Of a stretch of DNA of 19,753 bases, positions 13,907 through 19,753 are shown piece by piece. Both the position numbers and the translations under genes were made by a program. Numbering within the stretch: the first letter of the stretch is position 1; the number at the start of each line of letters is the position of its first letter. Under the pieces are notes generated by a model. The model was not told the origin of the DNA. It made no database searches and saw only the letters and a list, made by a program, of their open reading frames with translations. This DNA comes from Lachnospiraceae bacterium UBA2860 (GTDB taxonomy: Bacteria; Bacillota; Clostridia; Lachnospirales; Lachnospiraceae), in assembly GCA_002350625.1 (NCBI GenBank), contig DEFE01000062.1, positions 1-19,753 on the forward strand. The letters are read 5' to 3'.

Positions 13907-14800
13907 TGTTTTTTCGCACAGCCCCACCGCGTTCTCCCATGTCACGCGCTCGACTTCTTCCTCCGTCACGCCTTTGATTTCGGCGATCGCGCGCACCACG
14001 TGCCGCAAATAGCGCGAGTCGTTCCGCTCCTCGCGGTGCGGCTCGGGCGCAAGGTACGGGCAGTCGGTCTCGAGCACGAGCGACGTCAGCGGCATCTCCG
14101 CGACGACCTTCTTGAGCTTCCGCGCATTTTTATAGGTCACGACGCCGCCGATGCCGAGCAGAAAACCCATCCCCGTATAAATCCGCGCCTGCTCGGTCGA
14201 GTAAGCGTACGCGTGGATGATCCCCTTCCGCGCAAGATCGCGGCCGGGCCCGGGCGGAACCTCCTTCCGAAGGACCCACTCCTTGCCGGGCACCTCGATG
14301 TATTCGTCCGGCACAAGGCTCCGCAGCGCCTGCGCGCGCGCCATCTTCTCAGCCGGCCGCCCGCTGCCGTAAAGCCCCTCGATGACGCGGAGGGTGTCCT
14401 GCGCCGCGCTCCTCGAGTGGACGATGATCGGCTTCCCGGCGCCGATCGCGAGCTCCGCCTGCGCGCGAAAACCGGCGATCTGCACGTCGTGGGGCTCGAC
14501 GTCCCAGTGATAGTCGAGGCCGATTTCGCCTACGGCGACGATCTTCGGATCGCAAATGGCTCCCCGCATCTCACTTAGTACTTCGTCGGAAAGTGCGCCG
14601 ATCTCGTCAGGATGGAGGCCGACGGCGCCGTAGACGAAGGGATGTGTGGCTGCGAGCTCGCGCACGCGGGCGATGGATGCGGGGGACGCGGCGACGTCTA
14701 TGACGCGGCCGACGCCGGCACCCGCAAGTGAAGCGAGGACCGCTTCGCGGTCCTCGTCAAATGCTTTGTCATCATAATGTGCATGTGTATCAAATATCAT
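13904..14800 (-). CDS. tatD: TatD family metal-dependent DNase / hydrolase
   Basis: Two-metal TIM-barrel hydrolase; characterised relatives are 3'-5' exonucleases in DNA repair and degradation. Metal ligands are visible: DTHAH with His6 and His8, VGEIGLDYH with Glu92, HSR with His128, IIHAY with His196, ETDCPYLAPEP with Asp246. The start at 14800 (MIFDTHAHYDD) has GGAGAG seven bases upstream; the frame is open further upstream but that sequence is low-complexity intergenic DNA. The 298-residue product is longer than the usual 255-265. The extra length is a segment at about 144-191 (AEKMARAQALRSLVPDEY...) between HSRSAAQDTLRVIEGLYG and KGIIHAYAYSTEQA, facing the active site. It follows metG, the common Firmicute order, but 157 bases apart. 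Its C-terminus, EKT-TGA, is formed by the edge of a palindromic repeat. Confidence 0.93.
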   Translation of the reverse strand: MIFDTHAHYDDKAFDEDREAVLASLAGAGVGRVIDVAASPASIARVRELAATHPFVYGAVGLHPDEIGALSDEVLSEMRGAICDPKIVAVGEIGLDYHWDVEPHDVQIAGFRAQAELAIGAGKPIIVHSRSAAQDTLRVIEGLYGSGRPAEKMARAQALRSLVPDEYIEVPGKEWVLRKEVPPGPGRDLARKGIIHAYAYSTEQARIYTGMGFLLGIGGVVTYKNARKLKKVVAEMPLTSLVLETDCPYLAPEPHREERNDSRYLRHVVRAIAEIKGVTEEEVERVTWENAVGLCEKT

Positions 14801-14841
14801 GTGCTGCTCTCCATGTCTGCAGCGCTGCATTTGTGCAGCAG

Positions 14842-14914
14842 TGTCAGCGTGCTGCGGCTGCTCTGTATAATCACAAGCGCAGCTTTGCAACTATGTCAGC
14901 CTGCTGCGGCTGCT
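14842..14914. repeat. 21-bp direct repeat in the metG-tatD gap
   Basis: TGTCAGCGTGCTGCGGCTGC(T) at 14842-14862 and TGTCAGCCTGCTGCGGCTGC(T) at 14894-14914 differ at one base and are 52 bases apart. A 12-bp palindrome, TGCAGCGCTGCA, lies at 14818-14829. The gap between metG and tatD is built largely of CAG/CTG-rich repeats; no gene is evident in it. Confidence 0.75.
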
Positions 14915-14935
14915 TCCGTTTTTCGCAGCCGCAGC
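14903..14935 (-). repeat. Perfect 11-bp inverted repeat after metG
   Basis: GCTGCGGCTGC (14903-14913) and GCAGCCGCAGC (14925-14935) pair perfectly around an 11-base loop. The hairpin starts about 22 bases past the metG stop. On the minus strand it is not followed by a T-run, so it is more likely an mRNA-stabilising or processing hairpin, or a weak terminator, than a classical terminator. Confidence 0.6.
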
Positions 14936-14957
14936 TGCGCGTGCTTCTCACGCAGCC

Positions 14958-17459
14958 TTAGCTAATTTCAGAACCTCCCGGCAGCGCCGATTTCTCCGGC
15001 ACCATGAGGGAGAGTGTCCCGTCGGGGCCCTCCGCGCACAGGATCATGCCCTGGGACTCGAGGCCCGCCATCTTGCGGGGCGCGAGGTTCGTGATGACCA
15101 TGACCTTCTTGCCGACCATCATCTCAGGCGTGTAGTGCGGACGAAGTCCGGACAGGATCTGTACGGTCTTGTCTCCGAGGTCGACCTGGCTGCAGAGCAG
15201 CTTCTTGGATTTTGCGACTGCCTCGCAGGCTTTGATCTCGCCGACGCGGAATTCGCATTTGATGAAATCATCGTAGGTGCATTCCGGGCGGTGTTCGTAG
15301 GTCGCCGCGGCAGCACTCTCACCGCCGGCGATCTCAATGCCGGCAGCGCCTGCAGCAACCGCAGCCCCAGCGCCTGCCGCGCCGGCCGCACCCGCAGCCC
15401 CAGCGCCTGCCGCACCGGCAGCACCGGCCACAGCCGCGCTCGCAGCATCGGCCTCGCCGGCCCGCACTACAGTCTCCACGGCCGCACCCGCCTCGCCGGC
15501 TCTCACGACAGTTTCCGCGACCGCATCCGCGACAGCGCCGAGCACGCCGTTCTTATTTGCGACAGCGTCCGCCACGGCATTCATCAGAGATTTTGCCACA
15601 GACCCGACAGCCGCCCCGGCCGCGCCGGCCACGGCGCTCACCAGATCGCTCACGCCGTCCGCCACAGCTTCCGCGGCGTCAGTCGCTGCCGCAGCCGCAG
15701 CACCGGCCCCAGCGCCAGCAGCGCCCGCAGCCCCTGCACCCGCGCCAGCAACGCCTGCACCGTCCGCCACAGCGGCCGCTTCCTTGCGGGATTCAGTGAT
15801 GACCTTCTCCGCAGCCGCAGCCTCCGCCTCAGCCTTCTCCTGCGCCTCGAGCTCCGCAAATGTCGGCAGCCCGTGCGCCTTCCGCTGCGCATCGACCTTC
15901 TCCATTACATCTTCCAGCTTGAGGCGCGCGAAGAGGATCTCCGGCTCCGCCGTCACTGTGTTTGTCTTCGGATAGTTCCCGGCGTGCGTAAGCTCGTCGT
16001 ACGGAATGACCGGCGCATTGATCTGCGCGAGGATCTTCTCCGCGGTCTCGGGCATGTAGGAGGCAAGCAGCGACGCGCCCGTCTCGATGCCGTCGAGCAA
16101 GTTGTAGAGCACGGTCGCGAGCCTGTCCTTCGCCGTCTCGTCCTTCGCGAGCTTCCACGGCTCGGTCTCGTCGATGTATTTATTCAGCCGCTTGAAGAGC
16201 ACGAAGATCTCCGTCAGAGCGTCCGCAACCCTCAGCTGATCCATTTTCGACGTGACTTTTTCAAGTGTCCCGCCGATGGCGCCCTTCAGGTCGTCGTCAA
16301 TGCCTTGCTCATCCGCCACGCCCTTGTCCTCGACCGCGCCGCCGAAGTACTTGTTCGACATCGCGATCGTGCGGTTGACGAGGTTGCCCATCGTGTTGGC
16401 GAGCTCGGAGTTCCAGCGTTCAACCATCAGGTCGTAGGAAATGACGCCGTCATTTTCGAAGGGCATCTCGTGAATGCAGAAGTAGCGCACGGCGTCCACG
16501 TTGAAGAGCTCGGCCAGATCGTCGGCGTAAATGACATTGCCTTTGGATTTGCTCATCTTCCCGCCGCTCTGCAGGAGCCACGGGTGCCCGAACACCTGCT
16601 TCGGAAGCGGCAGGTCGAGGGACATCAGGAAAATCGGCCAGTAGATCGTGTGGAAGCGGATGATGTCCTTGCCGATGAGGTGCAGGTCCGCCGGCCAGAA
16701 TTTCTTGAATTCGTCGGACGAGCTACCGTCCGCGTCGTAGCCGATGCCGGTGATGTAGTTCGAGAGCGCGTCGAGCCAGACGTAGCTGACGTGCCCCGGC
16801 GCGAAGTCGATCGGCACACCCCAGGAGAAGGACGTGCGCGAGACGCACAGGTCCGTGAGACCCGGGATGAGGAAGTTGTTCATCATTTCATTCTTGCGGC
16901 TCTCGGGCTGGATGAAGTCCGGGTGCTCGTTGATATACCGGATCAGCCGGTCGGCGTACTTGCTCATCTTGAAGAAGTACGCGGGCTCGGACGCCGGCTC
17001 GACCTCGCAGCCGTCGAGCGGGCAGCGGCCGTCCACAAGCTGCGACTCCGTGTAGAAGGACTCGCATTCCTTGCAGTACATGCCTTTGTATTCGCCCAGG
17101 TAGATGTCTCCCTTTTCATACATCTTCCGGAAGATCTTCTGGATCTGCTTCTCGTGGAAGTCGTCGGTCGTGCGAATGAAGAAATCATAGGACGTGTTCA
17201 TGAGGTCCCAGATCCGCTTGATCTCGGCCGATGTCTTGTCCACAAATGCTTTCGGCGTCATGCCGGCGGCATTTGCGCGGTCTTCGATTTTCTGGCCGTG
17301 CTCGTCCGTTCCGGTCTGGAACTGCACGTCGTAGCCCATGAAGCGCTTGTATCTCGCGATCGCGTCCGCGAGAATGATTTCATAGGTGTTTCCGATGTGC
17401 GGTTTGCCGGATGCGTAGGCGATCGCCGTTGTGATGTAGTATTTTCCTCTGTCCGCCAT
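14958..17459 (-). CDS. metG: Methionyl-tRNA synthetase with C-terminal tRNA-binding domain
   Basis: Charges tRNA-Met; cytoplasmic class I synthetase. Landmarks: PHIGNT (20-25, HIGH box), zinc-binding knuckle with Cys129, Cys132, Cys146 and Cys151, FSWGVPIDFAPGHVSYVWLDAL (about 211-232), KMSKSKGN (301-308), an anticodon-binding helical domain to about 530, and a C-terminal OB-fold tRNA-binding domain from YDDFIKCEFRVGEIKACEAV (about 729) to the end. Total length is 833 residues against about 650 for relatives. The excess is an Ala/Gly/Val-rich linker of about 180 residues (about 541-720) joining the anticodon-binding and OB-fold domains. The start at 17459 has AAAGGAGGG at 17468-17476 and a good promoter. 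Both flanking domains are intact and in one frame, so the enzyme should be functional. tatD follows. Confidence 0.96.
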   Translation of the reverse strand: MADRGKYYITTAIAYASGKPHIGNTYEIILADAIARYKRFMGYDVQFQTGTDEHGQKIEDRANAAGMTPKAFVDKTSAEIKRIWDLMNTSYDFFIRTTDDFHEKQIQKIFRKMYEKGDIYLGEYKGMYCKECESFYTESQLVDGRCPLDGCEVEPASEPAYFFKMSKYADRLIRYINEHPDFIQPESRKNEMMNNFLIPGLTDLCVSRTSFSWGVPIDFAPGHVSYVWLDALSNYITGIGYDADGSSSDEFKKFWPADLHLIGKDIIRFHTIYWPIFLMSLDLPLPKQVFGHPWLLQSGGKMSKSKGNVIYADDLAELFNVDAVRYFCIHEMPFENDGVISYDLMVERWNSELANTMGNLVNRTIAMSNKYFGGAVEDKGVADEQGIDDDLKGAIGGTLEKVTSKMDQLRVADALTEIFVLFKRLNKYIDETEPWKLAKDETAKDRLATVLYNLLDGIETGASLLASYMPETAEKILAQINAPVIPYDELTHAGNYPKTNTVTAEPEILFARLKLEDVMEKVDAQRKAHGLPTFAELEAQEKAEAEAAAAEKVITESRKEAAAVADGAGVAGAGAGAAGAAGAGAGAAAAAATDAAEAVADGVSDLVSAVAGAAGAAVGSVAKSLMNAVADAVANKNGVLGAVADAVAETVVRAGEAGAAVETVVRAGEADAASAAVAGAAGAAGAGAAGAAGAAGAGAAVAAGAAGIEIAGGESAAAATYEHRPECTYDDFIKCEFRVGEIKACEAVAKSKKLLCSQVDLGDKTVQILSGLRPHYTPEMMVGKKVMVITNLAPRKMAGLESQGMILCAEGPDGTLSLMVPEKSALPGGSEIS
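15303..15840 (-). repeat. Low-complexity Ala/Gly-coding insert within metG
   Basis: About 540 bases encode mostly Ala, Gly and Val in the metG frame. Internal repeats are visible: GCAGCCCCAGCGCCTGCCGC at 15361 and 15394 (33-bp offset, 11 codons), and a 39-bp duplication giving ETVVRAGEA twice (about 15450-15530). All offsets are multiples of three, consistent with growth by slippage under frame selection. The middle part (SDLVSAVAGAAGAAVGSVAK, ANKNGVLGAVADAV) is less repetitive and could form a hydrophobic helix. Confidence 0.85.
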
Positions 17460-17490
17460 TGTTTCCGCCCTCCTTTACTTGCATTAATCC

Positions 17491-17519
17491 AGTTTACTAT
17501 GAAACACCGGCGAGTGCAA
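17491..17519 (-). promoter_or_regulatory. Promoter of metG
   Basis: On the minus strand TTGCAC (17514-17519) and TAAACT (17491-17496) are spaced 17 bases. The leader would be only about 25 bases, so no T-box or other riboswitch fits between start site and gene. A GTGCA-TCC-TGCAC dyad lies just upstream at 17546-17558. Confidence 0.7.
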
Positions 17520-17658
17520 GAAGCCGTGTGCGGGAAGGGCGCTTCGTGCATCCTGCACGCATTTGCGTCGCTTTAGTGAACAGTCATTCGTAAATTTTAC
17601 ATAACAAAAATGCCTTCCACCCCGCTTTGTTGTGCAAAAAAGCAAAAACATGAGTGGT

Positions 17659-17697
17659 TGTTCACAGAATGTTCACAATTGGGCGGTATAGTATAGA
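17659..17697 (+). promoter_or_regulatory. Candidate plus-strand promoter with direct repeat TGTTCACA
   Basis: Two copies of TGTTCACA (17659-17666 and 17670-17677) are 11 bases apart, on the same helical face. They are followed by overlapping -10-like sequences TATAGT (17687-17692) and TATAGA (17692-17697). TGTTCA with a 16-base spacer to TATAGA would be a usable promoter. The direct repeat could be a regulator site. No plus-strand gene follows; a short RNA is the only candidate product. Confidence 0.35.
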
Positions 17698-17719
17698 TAA
17701 CAAATACATACGACCTTCA

Positions 17720-17736
17720 TGTGAGATTCTCTCACA
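17720..17736. repeat. Small hairpin TGTGAGA-TTC-TCTCACA
   Basis: A perfect 7-bp inverted repeat with a three-base loop, between the plus-strand promoter candidate and the stronger hairpin at 17756. Its role is unknown. No gene is seen in the 17460-17890 gap. Confidence 0.5.
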
Positions 17737-17755
17737 ACTATTTTTCATAATAATC

Positions 17756-17779
17756 GCCCCGGTAGGCAACTACCGGGGC
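17756..17779 (-). terminator. Strong hairpin, probable terminator of the DUF2298 gene
   Basis: GCCCCGGTAG and CTACCGGGGC pair perfectly over 10 bp around four bases. On the minus strand it lies 112 bases beyond the DUF2298 stop and is followed by GATTATTATG, a broken T-rich tract, so a terminator is the simplest reading. On the plus strand the loop is GCAA, a GNRA tetraloop, and no T-run follows, which would suit a structured small RNA from the plus-strand promoter candidate. Confidence 0.5.
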
Positions 17780-17890
17780 ACTCCTCTGTTTATCGATATG
17801 ATTTGCAGCTTCACTGGTCTCGCTGCGGCGGCTATGTCAGGTCGGCGGAGGCGCCGGTTTCCGGATGCGGCTACTGCGTCGGCTGCTCTG

Positions 17891-19753
17891 TCAGCTCTGC
17901 GGCGCCGACTCCGTCTGAACCGGCGCTTCCGCCGAAGGAAGATCCTCCCCCACTTTCAGGATATAAGTCCCCTCACCGTCGGAGAAGACATTTTTGCCGA
18001 GCCCGGCGAGCACGTCTTCATTCAGCTCCGGATATCTCTCCCGCTCCAGGTTTCCGACATAGATGTACGAAATCCCGTACTTTTCGATCAGCGCGCGCAC
18101 GAGCTCCACGTCCTGCGACGTGTAGATCAGGTCGCAGTCGCCGATGCGCTCGTCGAGCTCGACGATCTGCCCGCGCCAGAGCCACTCGTGGACACGCCAG
18201 CCCGCGACGGTCGGAAGGCCGGTCGCGACGGAGACGCGCTCGTAATCGGTGTAGCTGTCGCCGGGCGCCTCGAGAATCGTCGGCTGCCCTTCGATCGAGC
18301 TGTTCATATAATTGATCGCCTCGAAATCCGAGGGGAAATACTCCGAGACGAAGACCGACGCGTCCGTGTGAATCCGCAGGTCCGGGTCGAAGATGTTGCC
18401 GAACCAGTCATGCGTGCCTTTGATCGTATACCCCGCCGTGAGGAGGAGCACCGCTGCGCCGATCGCGCAGGCGGTGATGCGCAGGATTTCTGCGCGGCGC
18501 GAGGGCGCCAGCTGAGCGGGCGGCTGCTCGGCAGCCGGTGCCAGCTGGTCAGATGCATCTGCTGCTGCCTGCGGCTGCGTGGCCGGCTTGCCGGACAGCA
18601 GTGTGGCCGCCCTGCCGGCCGGCAGCACGTCAGCCGCCGCCTCCACGGGCTGCGCCGCCGCTCCCGCTGCCGCCTTCGCCGCCTTCAGGCTGCGCGCGCC
18701 GAGCGCCAGCCCGCGCACGAGCACGTACGGCATGAACATCCCGAACAGGATGAACGCCTGGTAGCTCAGCTTAAACATCGTATTCGCACGGTAATGATCC
18801 CCGCCGTAGATATCCTTCACATAGATCACTTCCGGCAGGAACACAAGGCCCGCCGCGCACAGGCCGATCATGAGCATGATGAGGTCCGGCGTCGCAAAAT
18901 GTGACAGTGGGGTCAGACCCCCTGTCATGTTTTTCGCCGCATTTTGTGACAAGGGGTCAGACCCCGCTGTCATGTTTTTCGCTCTCGCGCGCTCCATAAG
19001 CAGCCGGACCACATACCCGGCGAGGCACAGCGCCGGCAGCCCCCACAGCACCGCGAGCTGGTAAAGCAGCGAGTGGCTGTGCGTGAGGCCGATCTCCGAG
19101 GAGATCTGGTCGAATGTCATCGTAAATGGCATCGCCGCGACGTATCCCACCCCAAACATGACCGCCGCGATCGCGAGCATCGTGAGCACAAATCGGCCGA
19201 GGTTCCGGCGATATCTGCGCAGCAGCACAAAGAAGATGACCGACCCGCACACGACGTAGTAGATCGGGAAATCCCAGAAGTTCGTCCAGCGGAAAGCGCC
19301 CGTCATGAAGCCGATCACGATGAATTCCGGCCTGAGGAACGCGAGCCGCTCCTTCTTCTTCGGGTCCTGCTTCAGCGCCCAGCCGCAGACGACGGCCGTG
19401 ACCGTCACGACGAACATGATGTTGACGTAGTGCGCGTGCAGGTCGCCGAGGATGGATGAATAGGCCGGGAATTCGTGGATTGTTTTGTCCGGCAGGTCCG
19501 GGTCGTAGCCGATGTAGCGCGTGGAATCCGGGAACCAGAAGGAATAGTAGGTGCCCTGGATCTTGTGCACGATCGGCAGGATAATGCCGTAAATGACGTA
19601 ATGGAAGTTGCCGCAGAAGGCCACGGCCACGCCGGCGAAGAGACCGGTGAGCGCGGATATCAATCCTGAGCGGTCTCTCTTAGCAGCGTCCGCTGCTCCA
19701 TCTACGCCTGCAACTGCTGCTGTCCCGGCTTTCCTTGCGGTCGCTGCTGCCGT
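17891..19753 (-). CDS. DUF2298-type polytopic membrane protein (5' end outside window)
   Basis: Large integral membrane protein of the DUF2298 family (sometimes called Chlor_Arch_YYY), thought to resemble GT-C glycosyltransferases; its substrate is unknown. The frame is open to base 19753, so the N-terminus is missing; 620 residues are visible. Family landmarks: FPAYSSILGDLHAHYVN, FRWTNFWDFPIYYVV, EVIYVKDIYGGDHYRANTMFKLSYQAF, then a soluble C-terminal part with NYMNSSIEGQPTILEAPG, GLPTVAGWRVHEWLWRG and YIYVGNLERERYP. About eight or more membrane segments are visible. Odd features: an Ala-rich stretch at the visible start (19664-19753), an Ala/Pro/Gln-rich loop of about 70 residues (about 18480-18700) before a membrane segment, and an in-frame pair of palindromic repeats (18902-18972) between membrane segments. 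The Arg-rich sequence before them (RLLMERARAK) suggests a cytoplasmic loop. Confidence 0.85.
   Translation of the reverse strand, partial: TAAATARKAGTAAVAGVDGAADAAKRDRSGLISALTGLFAGVAVAFCGNFHYVIYGIILPIVHKIQGTYYSFWFPDSTRYIGYDPDLPDKTIHEFPAYSSILGDLHAHYVNIMFVVTVTAVVCGWALKQDPKKKERLAFLRPEFIVIGFMTGAFRWTNFWDFPIYYVVCGSVIFFVLLRRYRRNLGRFVLTMLAIAAVMFGVGYVAAMPFTMTFDQISSEIGLTHSHSLLYQLAVLWGLPALCLAGYVVRLLMERARAKNMTAGSDPLSQNAAKNMTGGLTPLSHFATPDLIMLMIGLCAAGLVFLPEVIYVKDIYGGDHYRANTMFKLSYQAFILFGMFMPYVLVRGLALGARSLKAAKAAAGAAAQPVEAAADVLPAGRAATLLSGKPATQPQAAADASDQLAPAAEQPPAQLAPSRRAEILRITACAIGAAVLLLTAGYTIKGTHDWFGNIFDPDLRIHTDASVFVSEYFPSDFEAINYMNSSIEGQPTILEAPGDSYTDYERVSVATGLPTVAGWRVHEWLWRGQIVELDERIGDCDLIYTSQDVELVRALIEKYGISYIYVGNLERERYPELNEDVLAGLGKNVFSDGEGTYILKVGEDLPSAEAPVQTESAPQS
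18902..18972 (-). repeat. In-frame tandem pair of REP-like palindromes inside the DUF2298 gene
   Basis: Cores at 18947-18972 and 18902-18927 are each 26 bp instead of 25, start 45 bases apart, and are in the gene's sense orientation. They encode KNMTAGSDPLS and KNMTGGLTPLS, joined by QNAA. The extra base is in the left arm of one copy and the right arm of the other, so the copies are read in different frames internally, yet the gene stays open. The usual linker start TAA, which would be a stop here, is CAA after the first copy and CAT after the second. Confidence 0.92.

Noticed and set aside
15135..17576. 813-codon open frame on the plus strand opposite metG
   Set aside because: It mirrors the metG codon phase in GC-rich DNA, where stop codons are rare on the opposite strand. 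Its translation is rich in Arg, Val and Asp with no domain, and metG is certain.
17460..17600. T-box leader ahead of metG
   Set aside because: The predicted leader is about 25 bases, far too short, and no T-box sequence or antiterminator was seen.
17654..18904. 416-codon plus-strand open frame opposite the DUF2298 gene
   Set aside because: Most of it is the antisense of the DUF2298 gene, its translation is Arg-rich without motifs, and it includes the hairpin region.

Overview
This window looks like chromosomal DNA from a fairly GC-rich (about 60% by eye) anaerobic Firmicute, most likely a Clostridia/Lachnospiraceae-type genome. That rests on the pth-mfd-foldase lipoprotein block, the metG-tatD pair, strong AGGAGG-type ribosome binding sites and sigma-A-like promoters. 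The placement is inferred from gene content and order; there is no rRNA or tRNA here to confirm it.

Layout: nine of the ten genes lie on the minus strand. Read right to left they are: a DUF2298-type polytopic membrane protein (5' end outside the window); metG with its own promoter, then tatD; adenine deaminase (ade); a divergent GH1 family glycosidase; glgB; then, after a plus-strand P-type cation ATPase, pth, mfd and a PrsA/parvulin-like lipoprotein whose 3' end leaves the window at base 1. The ATPase and pth are transcribed divergently from overlapping promoters. The block is mostly housekeeping: translation (metG, pth), transcription-coupled repair (mfd), protein folding outside the membrane, glycogen branching, purine salvage and ion transport. 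No phage, plasmid, IS or CRISPR genes were seen.

The unusual content is at DNA level. (1) A REP-like palindrome of about 25 bp (arms TGACACGGGGTC / GACCCCGTGTCA around one T), usually followed by a conserved linker of about 20 bp (TAATTGTTTACATAAAA plus 3 nt), occurs at six sites, often as 45-bp tandem units. It supplies gene ends: the last codons and stop-adjacent bases of the ATPase, and the Thr-TGA ends of pth and tatD. A tandem doublet also lies in frame inside the DUF2298 gene. (2) Ala-rich low-complexity segments are inserted in several unrelated proteins, most strikingly a linker of about 180 residues in methionyl-tRNA synthetase and an 80-residue insertion inside the parvulin domain of the foldase. 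(3) The pentamer AAATG/CATTT is far more frequent than base composition predicts, on both strands and in all reading frames, and is spelled by otherwise avoided A/T-ending codons. (4) A 60-bp minisatellite lies between mfd and the foldase gene.

No complete new multi-gene system is evident. The best candidates for undescribed biology are the REP-like family that has become part of coding sequence and the AAATG motif.
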